Source: Bacillota bacterium
GTDB lineage: Bacteria; Bacillota; Halanaerobiia; B1SED10-174
Length of the DNA: 64,000 nucleotides
Direction of reading: 5' to 3'
Assembly (NCBI GenBank): GCA_007122335.1
Contig: SKTZ01000021.1
Span: forward strand, 19,406-83,405
The stretch's first letter is position 1, and every line of letters starts with the position of its first letter. Shown piece by piece: positions 46,122 to 55,837 of the stretch. The translations under genes were made by a program, and so were the position numbers. The notes beneath the pieces are model-generated. The model saw nothing but the letters and a program-made list of their open reading frames with translations, was not told the origin of the DNA and did no database searches.

Positions 46122-49100
46122 GTGGATTTATTCATGGAGTTAACCCGACGCAGCTTTTTAAAGCTCGCTGGAGTTACTGCTGCTGCCGCATCTCTAACCA
46201 GCGTAGGTTATGGTAAGGCTCAGGCAGCTTCAGGTGAGCGGCTCCGCATCAGGTATACCCAGGAGTTTCATACTATCTGTACCTTTTGCGGGGTGGGCTG
46301 TGGTATTATCTGCAACGTTCGCGATGGAGTTATTGTAAATGCCGAAGGAGATCCCGACCATCCTATTAATGAAGGAACCCTGTGCAGCAAGGGTAGTTCA
46401 ATCAGCAATGTTTCCTATGTTTTTGATGACAAGGGTAAACCTGTTCCCAACCCCAAACGATTGACCAATGTTTTGTACAGAGCTCCGGGAAGTGGTCGGT
46501 ACGAGATTAAGGACTGGGATTGGGCGCTGGAAACAATTGCAAAAAGAATTAAGGATACCAGGGATCGGACTCTGGAAGAAACAGCAGTTGTTGATGGAAG
46601 GGAGGTAACAGTAAACAGGACCAATGCCATGGGCTGGCTGGGCAGTGCTTTCTGCACCGGGGAGGAGAATTACCTCTTCCATAAAATGGCCCGGGCCATG
46701 GGTATTATAAATATTGATCACTGTGCTCGCCTATGACACTCCTCTACGGTCGCCGGTCTTGGCGCCACGTTTGGTAGGGGTTGTATGACCAACCACTGGA
46801 ATGACTATCAGCACAGTGATGTAATTATGGCAATCGGGGGTAATACCGCCGAGAACCATCCCATTTCCATGAAATGGATTGAAAAAGCCCGCGAACAAAA
46901 AGGGGCAAAGCTGATTACTGTTGACCCCCGTTTTAACCGGACTGCAGCAGTCTCAGACCTTTATGTTCCTCTCCGCCCTGGGACTAACACTGCTTATCTG
47001 GGTGGACTCGTAAAATATATCCTGGATAATGAACTTTATCACAAAGAATATGTCCAGCACTATACTAACGGGACCTATTTAATTGAAGAGGGCTTTGACT
47101 TTAATGATATCGAAGGGGTCTTTTCCGGTATTGAAGATGACCCTGCCCGCAATGCAAAGAAATATGACCGGACAACCTGGCAGTACCAGCGGGATGAAAA
47201 TGGTGAGGTTAAAAAGGATCCCACAATGGAGGATCCCAACTGTGTATTACAGCTAATGCGCAAACATTATGAAAGGTATTCTATTGCGAATATTAGTAAA
47301 ATAACCGGGTGTCCTGAGGAAACCCTGGAAGAATCATATGAACTGTTCTGCACTACCGGAGAACCGGGGAAAGCTGGAAATATTCTCTATGCAATGGGTA
47401 TTACCCAGTTCACCCATGGGGCCCAGAATGTCCGCTCTATTGCTGTTGTCCAGCTTCTTCTGGGGAACATGGGAATGGCCGGAGGTGGGGTTAATGCCCA
47501 GAGAGGACAGTCCAATGTCCAGGGAGCTACTGACATGGCAATTCTCTACCACATTATCCCCGGTTATATGGCAACACCCCAGCAGGCGGCTCATCCCACT
47601 CTTAACGATTATAACGAAAAAGAAACGCCAGCATCGGGCTGGTGGAGCAACAAGCCCAAATATCTGGTCAGCCTGTTAAAGGCTTTTTATGGAGAAAACG
47701 CTACTCCGGCCAATGAATTCGGCTACCAGTGGCTACCAAAACTCGATGGGCGTGATCACTCCCACATTGCAATGTACAAAGATATGAGTGAAGGAAAGGT
47801 TGAAGGGATGATTTGCTGGGCTGATAACCCGGCTGTTTCCGGACCAACAGCAGGAGCCAAGCGACAGTATTCCTCAAAACTAAAGTGGCTGGTTTCCGTT
47901 GACCTGTTTGAAAATGAAACTGCTTCTTTCTGGAAGCCTGAAGCAGGGGCCAATCCCGAGGAAATTGACACCGAGGTATTTGTTCTGCCTGCTGCAGCTT
48001 CCTATGAAAGAGAAGGAAACAAGGCCAACAGCGGGCGCTGGATCCAGTGGCAGTGGAAGGCCCAGGAGGCTCCAGGTGACTGCAAGAGCGATCTCTGGAT
48101 TGCCAATGAACTTTTCAAGAAACTACAGGAACTTTACCGGGAAGAGGGAGGAACTGTCCCCGAGCAGATTACCAAAATGCACTGGGACTACGATGGACCT
48201 GATGGACAGGTTGATATCGTTAAGGTCTGCAAGGATATTAACGGTTACAACGTAAAAGATGGTTCCCTGGTAAACAACTTCGTGGCCCTTAAATATGATG
48301 GTTCAACTGCCTGTGGAAACTGGCTTTACAGCGGTTACTACAACAACCTGGAAAACCCCCCGACTAAGAGGAGGAAACCAGAAAAAGAAGGTATAGGATC
48401 TCACTTGGAGTGGGCTTTTGCCTGGCCCTTAAACCGACGGATTGTTTACAACCGGGCTTCAGCTGATCCTTCCGGGAAACCCTGGAACCCCGATGTTCCC
48501 CAGGTATGGTGGGATGAAATCGAGGGTCGCTGGAAGACTAATGATGTTCCCGACTTTAATGTAAATATTCCGCCCCTAGAATCAGCAAAAACTCCCTTTA
48601 TTATGCTTCCGGAAGGACAGGGACGCTTGTTCTCAGCATTTGTTAATGACGGACCTTTCCCGACCCACTATGAACCTGCAGATAGTCCCGTTCCCAATCT
48701 GCTCTATCCGGATGCAACGTATAACCCGATCAGCCAGAGGTTCTATGAAGATCATGTTGTAGAAACAGACGAAGAAAAAGAAAGGTATCCCTATGTTCTG
48801 ACAACCTATCGGGTAGTTGAACACTATCAGAGTGGAATAATGACCAGGAACATGCCCTGGTTAAATGAAATGATGCCTGAACTCTTCGTTGAGATTGACG
48901 AGGAGCTTGCAGCAGATCTTGGTATCCAAAATGGCGATAGAGTTGCCATTGAAAGCAAACGCCTCTATAACAATGGCGAACAACAAAGTATTGAAGCCAA
49001 GGCCTGCGTAACCAAGAGACTGAGCCCCTTTATGATTAACGGCCAGAAAAAACACGTTGTCGGATTGCCTTTCCACTGGGGGTATATGGGTATGAATACC

Positions 49101-49199
49101 GGTGCGGTTGCCAATGACCTGACTCCTTCAGTTGGAGACCCCAACACGACTATCCCTGAATTTAAGGCATCCCTTTGCAACATAAGGAGGGTCGGATAA
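46122..49199 (+). CDS. fdhA: Tat-exported formate dehydrogenase catalytic subunit, selenoprotein (in-frame TGA read as Sec at 46734-46736)
   Basis: ORFs 46122-46736 and 46785-49199 are in the same frame. Readthrough gives [27 protein letters not shown], matching FdnG-type active sites. Tat motif TRRSFLKLAG; CTFCGVGCGIICNV...CSKGS 4Fe-4S motif. Confidence 0.95.
46734..46780 (+). promoter_or_regulatory. Bacterial SECIS element with UGA(Sec) codon
   Basis: TGA, then 11 nt, then GGTCGCC-GGTCTT-GGCGCC with T46750 bulged and GGTCT in the apical loop; outer stem CCTCTAC/GTAGGGG. Confidence 0.9.
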
Positions 49200-49994
49200 A
49201 TGAAAGCACAGATCTGTTTAATTGATGCCTCCAAGTGTATAGGTTGCCGGGCCTGTCAGGCAGCTTGCAAGCAGTGGAATCAGCTGCCCGCTATTAATAC
49301 TGAATTTACTGGAACCTACGAAAACCCTCCCCAGTATTCCTGTTCTACCTGGACAAAGGTAGTTTTCAGGGAATACAATGAAAATGGCAGGGTCCAGTGG
49401 CTAATGTCCAAGCAGGGCTGCATGCACTGTACCGATGCAGCCTGCAAACTGGCCTGCCCGACAGGAGCTATTTACCACACCGATGAGGGAACCGTTGCAA
49501 TTGATAGGATAAAATGTATTGGGTGTAATTACTGTGCTGCTGCATGTCCTTTCCAGGTTATTGGATTTGACCGTTTTACCAACAGGGCTGAAAAATGTAC
49601 TTTCTGTTATGATCGCCTGGTAAATGGTCTCAAGCCTGCCTGTTCTACTGCCTGTCCAACCGGTTCCCTGGTTTTTGGAGAGGAGAGGGAAATTATTTCC
49701 AAAGCCCAGGACAGGGTAGAAAAGTTGAAGAAAAAAGGACATCAAAATGCAAGAATCTATGGTCTTGATGAAGTAGATGGAACAGCGATGCTTTATGTTC
49801 TTGCTGATAAACCTGAGAAATATGGTTTGCCGGCTGATCCTCGGGTTCCTTTTGGGACCAGAGTTTGGAATGCAATTTATGGACCCCTGCGGGTGCTGGT
49901 TGTAATAGCGGTTGGTTTTGGGCTTTGGGCTAATCTAACCAAAAACAAGGAAATAGATAAAGCCAAAGAAGAAGCCCAAAAGGAATCGGAATAA
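49200..49994 (+). CDS. fdhB: Formate dehydrogenase iron-sulfur subunit with C-terminal TM anchor
   Basis: CIGCRACQAACKQW...CMHCTDAACKLACPTGAI...CIGCNYCAAACPFQVI...CSTACPTGSL four 4Fe-4S motifs; terminal TM VLVVIAVGFGLWANL. Confidence 0.93.
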   Translation: MKAQICLIDASKCIGCRACQAACKQWNQLPAINTEFTGTYENPPQYSCSTWTKVVFREYNENGRVQWLMSKQGCMHCTDAACKLACPTGAIYHTDEGTVAIDRIKCIGCNYCAAACPFQVIGFDRFTNRAEKCTFCYDRLVNGLKPACSTACPTGSLVFGEEREIISKAQDRVEKLKKKGHQNARIYGLDEVDGTAMLYVLADKPEKYGLPADPRVPFGTRVWNAIYGPLRVLVVIAVGFGLWANLTKNKEIDKAKEEAQKESE

Positions 49995-50013
49995 AAAGGG
50001 GAGGTGAAAGCAA

Positions 50014-51339
50014 GTGGAAGTTAAAGCATTTCTTGGCGGACTACATGTCCCCCACTACAAGAGTTTTTCGGAAAAACAGCCGATAAAAGTGGCTTCCCTG
50101 CCCGAAGAAATTATTATTCCTCTTTCCCAGCACATTGGTGCACCCTGCCAGCCGCTGGTCAAAGTTGGGGATCGGGTAAAAGCCGGAGAAAAAATAGGTG
50201 AAGCGGAAAGCTTTGTCTGTGCACCGGTTCATGCCAGCCTGTCCGGAACGGTAAAGGCAATTGAAAAAAGGCCCATTCATTCCGGCCAGATGGTTGAATG
50301 TATTGTAATAGAAGTTGATGAGCAGCAGGAAAGTGTTGGTTATGCAAATAATGACGTGGAAAAAATGAGTAAGGAAGAAATAATTCAGGCGGTAAAAGAA
50401 GCAGGAATTGTTGGGATGGGGGGTGCTGCATTTCCTACTGTAGTTAAAATACAGCCTCCTCCTGATAAACCAATAGATGCCCTTATTTTAAACGGTTGTG
50501 AGTGCGAACCTTACCTGACCTGCGACCACCGGATTATGCTGGAAAAAACTGATGAACTGTTGAAGGGTGTAAAACTGCTGCAAAAAGTACTGGATGTAGA
50601 AAAAGCATTTATCTGCATTGAAGACAACAAGCCCGATGCAATAAATGCACTGAAAGAGAAGAATGATGATCCGAATATTGTAATAATGAAAACTCCGACA
50701 AAATACCCCCAGGGAGCTGAAAAGCAGTTGATCAAAGCAACGCTGGGTCGGGAAGTTCCTCCGGGAGGGTTACCCTTTGACGTAGGAGCACTTGTTCAAA
50801 ATGTAGGAACGGCTGTGGCAGTTTACGAAGCGGTAAAATACAATAAACCTTTAATTGAAAGGGTTGTAACCGTAACCGGGCAGAATATTGACCAGCCAGG
50901 TAACCTGCTGGTTAAAATCGGGACTCCTTTAGAACATCTCCTTGCTGAGTGTGGTGGAATTAAAGAAGGACCAGCCAAGGTAATAATGGGAGGCCCGATG
51001 ACTGGCGTGGCTCAGAGCGACCTTTCAGTTCCTGTTGTAAAAGGGATTACCGGAATTACGGTTTTACCTCCCGCCATGGCTTACGGTGAACCCGAATACA
51101 CAGATTGCGTCCGGTGCTGTAAGTGCGTGGAAAGCTGCCCGATGCTGCTTTATCCGAACCTGATCAGTATATACGGTGAAGTGGGGTTATACGAAAAGGC
51201 AGAGAAATGGAATACCATGGACTGTATTGAATGCGGGATCTGCGCTTACGTTTGCCCCTCGGAGAGACCTATTGTGAAATTTGTCCAGCAGGCCAAACCC
51301 AAAATACAAAAACTGCAGGCCAGCAGGAAAAACGCATAA
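50014..51339 (+). CDS. rnfC: Electron transport complex subunit RnfC
   Basis: MEVKAFLGGLHVPHYKSFSE; GMGGAAFPTVVKIQPP; LILNGCECEPYLTCDHRIML; CVRCCKCVESCP and CIECGICAYVCPSERPIVKFVQQAK. Confidence 0.95.
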   Translation: MEVKAFLGGLHVPHYKSFSEKQPIKVASLPEEIIIPLSQHIGAPCQPLVKVGDRVKAGEKIGEAESFVCAPVHASLSGTVKAIEKRPIHSGQMVECIVIEVDEQQESVGYANNDVEKMSKEEIIQAVKEAGIVGMGGAAFPTVVKIQPPPDKPIDALILNGCECEPYLTCDHRIMLEKTDELLKGVKLLQKVLDVEKAFICIEDNKPDAINALKEKNDDPNIVIMKTPTKYPQGAEKQLIKATLGREVPPGGLPFDVGALVQNVGTAVAVYEAVKYNKPLIERVVTVTGQNIDQPGNLLVKIGTPLEHLLAECGGIKEGPAKVIMGGPMTGVAQSDLSVPVVKGITGITVLPPAMAYGEPEYTDCVRCCKCVESCPMLLYPNLISIYGEVGLYEKAEKWNTMDCIECGICAYVCPSERPIVKFVQQAKPKIQKLQASRKNA

Positions 51340-51360
51340 AGGGGAAGGAGGTTATTAAGA

Positions 51361-52326
51361 ATGGATGAAAAGAAAAAACTGGTTGTTTCCTCCGCTCCCC
51401 ACCTTCGGGATGAAGGGACGGTAGGGAAGGCCATGCGGGATGTCTTTGTTGCCTTAATGCCGGTGTCTCTGGTTGCAATATACTTTTTTCACTGGTATGC
51501 GGTATTCATTATAGGTGTTTGCCTGGTTACAGCGGTCCTTACGGAAATCCTTTTCCGGAAGATGCTGAAAAAAGAACCCAGGCTTTACGATTGGAGCGCC
51601 CTTGTAACCGGGTTATTTGTTGCTCTATTATTCCCTGCTACAACAGCCTGGTGGAAGGCGGCAATTGCTACTTTTATCGCTGTAGGAATTGCCAAAGAAC
51701 TAATGGGTGGGCTGGGCAGGAACAGGTTCAACCCCGCTTTGTTCGGCAGGGTGGCCTTGATCATCATAGCTCCAGTTATGTCATTTATCGATCAGCAGTT
51801 CTCTGCGCTTTATTTAAACCTGGGAACAGTGGATAGCATGACCCAGGCTACTCCTCTGGCGATGCTCCACCAAGGAATGGAAATGCCCGGTTACGGGCAA
51901 TTATTCTTCGCCTTCCCCGGAGGGGCTCTGGGGGAAACTTCCCCGTTTTTCCTCCTTCTGGGAGCAGCCTACCTTTTCTACAAGGGGCATATCGGTTGGA
52001 GAATCCCCGTATCAATAGTGGGAACTGTTTTTGTCCTAACTTTCTTTTTTGGGGCAAATCCCCTTCATCACCTTCTGGTGGGCAGCTTAACCCTGGGAGC
52101 TTTCTTTATGGCCACGGACTGGGTGACAAGTCCCTTTACTGATAAAGGGAAAATTATATTTGGGATTGCAATTGGGATCCTGATTGTTGTCTTCAGGTTG
52201 GGGCTTTCACCGACTGAGGGTGTGGCGTTCTCAATTTTGATTTTGAACGGTTTTGTTCCGATGATCGAGAACTATACCCTGAGACCACAGTTTGGGAAAG
52301 TTAAGAAGGCGGTGGCAGTGGAATAA
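51361..52326 (+). CDS. rnfD: Electron transport complex subunit RnfD
   Basis: SSAPHLRDEGTVGKAMRDVFVALMPVSL; GGLGRNRFNPALFGRVAL; flavinylation-type motif DSMTQATPLAM; GANPLHHLLVGSLTLGAFFMATDWVTSP. Confidence 0.95.
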   Translation: MDEKKKLVVSSAPHLRDEGTVGKAMRDVFVALMPVSLVAIYFFHWYAVFIIGVCLVTAVLTEILFRKMLKKEPRLYDWSALVTGLFVALLFPATTAWWKAAIATFIAVGIAKELMGGLGRNRFNPALFGRVALIIIAPVMSFIDQQFSALYLNLGTVDSMTQATPLAMLHQGMEMPGYGQLFFAFPGGALGETSPFFLLLGAAYLFYKGHIGWRIPVSIVGTVFVLTFFFGANPLHHLLVGSLTLGAFFMATDWVTSPFTDKGKIIFGIAIGILIVVFRLGLSPTEGVAFSILILNGFVPMIENYTLRPQFGKVKKAVAVE

Positions 52327-52354
52327 TAATAAGCAAATAAAGAGAGAAAGATAA

Positions 52355-52393
52355 ACTCCCGGAGTGGAAATCACTGCACCGGGAGTTTTTTTG
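52355..52393 (+). terminator. Rho-independent terminator after rnfD
   Basis: ACTCCCGG...CCGGGAGT then TTTTTTT, with a nested AGTG-GAAAT-CACT. Confidence 0.88.
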
Positions 52394-52493
52394 CCCGAAA
52401 AAATATTAAAAAGTAATTTATTCTATGGGTTTAAAGGTTTTAATTGGTCCATGGCGAAATATTTAAAATATATTTCAACCGGGAGGACTACTG

Positions 52494-52980
52494 ATGAACC
52501 ACCAGAACCTCCTTCCCCATTTAGAGGGGAAAATCCTGTACCTGAACCAAACTGGCCAAAAAATCTTTGGTGTCCCTGACCTGCCCGCAAAAAAAATCAT
52601 TTTTGAGGCCCATTTAAAAAATTTCCCCCTGATGTAAAATCCCAGGGGATTTTTTCCTATTCTGGTTGGAGCTGCTATAACCCGGGTGAGCTGCATATTG
52701 AAACGAGGAAACCCCACCCGAACATGGTGGAGCAATAGGGTCCCAAAACGACCGCTGGGATGGGAAAGTTTACTCCAGTGACCTGAAAAAAGAAAAACCC
52801 CTCGGGTTTTGGCAATAATTTATCCTGACCAATGGTCGGCCCTATAAAAACTCGATTGGCTTACAAAAAGCATTGGCCGAGTTAAAAGCAAATACTGAAA
52901 GCCGGTTTGGCCCCTAAATTGTTAAAACTTTCGTAAAAATAATGTAAAACCAGCAGGGATTACCTGATTCCGATGGAACC
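52494..52980 (+). pseudogene. Probable decayed coding region of unknown family
   Basis: SD GGGAGG then ATG opens MNHQNLLPHLEGKILYLNQTGQKIFGVPDLPAKKIIFEAHLKNFPLM*. Short peptide-like stretches in several frames follow (YNPGELHIETRKPHPNMVEQ*, NGRPYKNSIGLQKALAELKANTESRFGP*). Confidence 0.3.
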
Positions 52981-53037
52981 ATTGTAGTGTAAGAAAATTT
53001 TGCAGAAATTTGCTCTGACCAGGAAGGAAGTATTGCT

Positions 53038-54045
53038 ATGACGGCAGAGATCAAACTGGAAAAAATAATTAAAAAAGATGTTTCTCTTGCAGAACATTGT
53101 TCATATAAAATCGGAGGGGTTACCCGGTTTTTTGCGCAACCCGGTTCTCTGCAAGAACTTGAGGAAATTATTGAATACTGCCAAAAAAAAGATCTTAACC
53201 CTTTTATTTTTGGGTTGGGAAGCAATATTCTTTTTCCAGATAGACCTGATAATGAAACTTTATTTGTTTCCTTAAAAAAAATGGTTGGATGGGAAAAAAA
53301 GAATAAAAACCTCTTTTTGGAGGCCGGTTTCCCTCTTTCTTTCCTGGCTTATACAGGTCAACCGGACCTGATTTTTACCCACCTCCTCCCGGGGACTCTT
53401 GGAGCAAGTGTCTATATAAATGCTCGTTGTTATGAGGGAGAAATGAGTCGAATTCTGGGTAAGGTTTATTACCTGGATTTAAAAAATTTAAAAAACGGTA
53501 TTCAGGAATTGGAATCTAAGGCCTGTAATTTTGCCTATAAAGAATCCATTTTTCAGGAGAACCCCTGGTTAATTCTGGGGGCAGAAATAAAAGCGGAGGA
53601 AACCAGCCCCAACTGGTTGAACGATGAGCTGGCAAAGGCAAAATCAATTAATCTATCTGCCCTGGATAATTTCTTTAGGTATTTTGGCAAGGGGCTTTTT
53701 TCGCGGGTAAAGATGGGAGTAGAAGAAAAAGAAAAACTGCAGCAGATTGCTGCAGATAGAGAAAGGAAAAAACAATTTAGCTACCCATCTTGCGGTTCTG
53801 TTTTTAAAAATAACTACGAGATTGGTGTTCCAACTGGAATGCTGGTGGAACAACTTGGATTAAAGGGTTTAACCAGAGGAGGGGCGAAAATTTCACCCTA
53901 CCACGGGAATTTTATTATAAATTTTGACCGGGCTAGTTCCGGGGACGTGAAGTATTTAATCCAGCTGGTTCAGGATAAAGTAAATAGTAAGTTTGGTTTT
54001 ATCCCCGAACCGGAGGTGGTGATTGTAAATGGCCAAGAAAGCTAA
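53038..54045 (+). CDS. MurB-family FAD-binding protein (UDP-N-acetylenolpyruvoylglucosamine reductase-like, divergent)
   Basis: SLAEHCSYKIGGVTRFFAQPGSLQELEEIIEYCQKKDLNPFIFGLGSNILFPD; LLPGTLGASVYINARCY; SYPSCGSVFKN; GLTRGGAKISPYHGNFIINFDRAS; FGFIPEPEVVIV. Confidence 0.8.
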   Translation: MTAEIKLEKIIKKDVSLAEHCSYKIGGVTRFFAQPGSLQELEEIIEYCQKKDLNPFIFGLGSNILFPDRPDNETLFVSLKKMVGWEKKNKNLFLEAGFPLSFLAYTGQPDLIFTHLLPGTLGASVYINARCYEGEMSRILGKVYYLDLKNLKNGIQELESKACNFAYKESIFQENPWLILGAEIKAEETSPNWLNDELAKAKSINLSALDNFFRYFGKGLFSRVKMGVEEKEKLQQIAADRERKKQFSYPSCGSVFKNNYEIGVPTGMLVEQLGLKGLTRGGAKISPYHGNFIINFDRASSGDVKYLIQLVQDKVNSKFGFIPEPEVVIVNGQES

Positions 54046-54202
54046 GAAGTTGGCTCTTTTTATTGTCCTGGTTGTAGTGCTTGCTATAAATTTTATTGGT
54101 TTTCCCCTGCTGATGGCTGATTCTGGCAAAAAGGATTTGCTGGCCGTAAGGGAAACTGTCCGGGCCTGGGAACCTTATTCCAACTGGCCCCGGGCCTGGT
54201 AA
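54029..54202 (+). CDS. Small membrane/secreted ORF (57 aa) overlapping the MurB-like gene
   Basis: MAKKAKKLALFIVLVVVLAINFIGFPLLMADSGKKDLLAVRETVRAWEPYSNWPRAW*. Confidence 0.4.
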   Translation: MAKKAKKLALFIVLVVVLAINFIGFPLLMADSGKKDLLAVRETVRAWEPYSNWPRAW

Positions 54203-54204
54203 GT

Positions 54205-55428
54205 CTAGAGGGTTAAATCCTCCTCGTGGATCAGAGTATCCGGAGGGGATATGCCCAGGTGTTTTAATATTTCAGGACTGAAATCCTGTCCAGCAATGGG
54301 TAATAAATAAGAGCTGTTCCCAGCTTGAAAACGCGCAAACTGTAGCGAATTTAAAGCCTCCCGGATTCTAACCGGCGAGGTTTTTTTCCCGGCGCGATCC
54401 AGCTTATTTTCCAGCCGGTTGCCCAACAGGGCAGCAAGAAAGCAAATAACAAAGTGTCCTTTGATCCGCCTTTCTGTCCACTGCAGAGAAGGGTGAGTTT
54501 TCCCGGGTTGAAAATTTTCCTGGAAAAATTCAAGGAGATGGTAAGCTTTTAAAATTCCTTCAGGGCGGAGTGTTCTCAGGTTGGTTTTTATCCCGTAATG
54601 GATCCCCGTGACTTCTTCAGGGGGAATGTCAACGGGAGCTGAGCTGATATAATGAAAGTCCTGGAGAAGATTTGTTTCATAGACCTGGTCAGTTACAATA
54701 ACCGGTGAGGTTATCTGAAAGGTTTTTCGAATGCGGTTTATTTCCTGGACCAGGTTAGCCCTTCCAAAACGCCTGTGAGAAAAGATTTCCTGGGCAATTA
54801 CTCTCCCCGCAAAGTCTGAAAAAACAATAGCCATAACCTGGACTCGCCGGAGGGAATAATCGAAATCAAGGTTTTCCATTGATTCCAGGGAGGTGTTTTT
54901 AAAGTTTACTGGAATTAGAAGGCAAAGGATGGGGTTTTTTAGTTTCTGCGGGTCAGGGAATAGTTGTTTTTCAATTATGTTTTTATTCTTTCCCAAAATA
55001 TCAAGGGTTCGATAAAACTGGTTGGCGGGAATATCAGCGGTAAAATAATAGTTTTCTTCTTGCGCTGTCAACAGATAGCGGGTAATCAGGTAAAGACAGG
55101 TCTGCTCGAAATCGAACCAGGCAGGAGGGCTTTTTGTGCAGGAACCTAGGGTTTCGGCAATATTGGTTTCTTCCCATAGTTTTTGATATACGATATCGCC
55201 CCATTTTACAATCTGGCCTTTGCCAGCGCGGTTGATGTTAATTACCTCCTTTACCCGCGCTAAATTCATTAAATTAAGGGCCATTCTTTGCATACCTGGG
55301 TCGTTTTCAATTTTGTCAGTCCTACCCAGGTTTAACAAAACTTTATGTTTGATTTTCCCGTTCTCTCGATAGGACTGAACAACCTGTGCGTAACGATTTT
55401 TTCCCGATTTAGTAACTTTAATAAACAT
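54205..55428 (-). CDS. Divergent IS1634-like transposase-derived protein
   Basis: N-terminus MFIKVTKSGKNRYAQVVQSYRENGKIKHKVLLNLGRTDKI and C-terminus HPSLQWTERRIKGHFVICFLAALLGNRLE are IS1634/IS4-family signatures; only 407 aa. Confidence 0.65.
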   Translation of the reverse strand: MFIKVTKSGKNRYAQVVQSYRENGKIKHKVLLNLGRTDKIENDPGMQRMALNLMNLARVKEVININRAGKGQIVKWGDIVYQKLWEETNIAETLGSCTKSPPAWFDFEQTCLYLITRYLLTAQEENYYFTADIPANQFYRTLDILGKNKNIIEKQLFPDPQKLKNPILCLLIPVNFKNTSLESMENLDFDYSLRRVQVMAIVFSDFAGRVIAQEIFSHRRFGRANLVQEINRIRKTFQITSPVIVTDQVYETNLLQDFHYISSAPVDIPPEEVTGIHYGIKTNLRTLRPEGILKAYHLLEFFQENFQPGKTHPSLQWTERRIKGHFVICFLAALLGNRLENKLDRAGKKTSPVRIREALNSLQFARFQAGNSSYLLPIAGQDFSPEILKHLGISPPDTLIHEEDLTL

Positions 55429-55766
55429 ATTTTAATTTTACCACAAAAAATTAATTTGTCCATATATTTATACTACAAAGCTCAAAAAATTTACTTCTTT
55501 AATAGGTAATTTAGAAAAATGAATTATACTACACCCGGTTTTTTTAAAATAAAAAGGGAAAAAATACCAATAGACTAATTTTTTGCCTCCTTTTTCTGGC
55601 GTAGATGCAGGGTACAAGAGGGTTTATTCAATTTCACCAGGGGGAAGCAGGTCCGTTTTTGCCTTTTAAAGTGATTGGGCGCCGTTGTACCGCTTTTTTG
55701 GGAGTTTAAAGTCTTGTTTATCGTCTTTTTTAGTAATTTCTTCTTTTTTTGCTGCTATTCGCCTTG

Positions 55767-55795
55767 TTGACATTAAAAATTGCCATTTGTATAAT
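55767..55795 (+). promoter_or_regulatory. Consensus sigma-70/SigA promoter for the fab operon
   Basis: TTGACA, 17-nt spacer, TATAAT; about 43 nt before the fabH ATG. Confidence 0.85.
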
Positions 55796-55837
55796 TAGTC
55801 AATGTTCCAGGGATGCCCGAAAAAAGGAGATGGAAAA

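Noticed and set aside
46734-46784. Apparent split of formate dehydrogenase into two ORFs as a frameshift or nonsense pseudogene
   Set aside because: Both halves are in the same frame, the TGA falls at the known Sec position, and a SECIS hairpin follows at the expected spacing.
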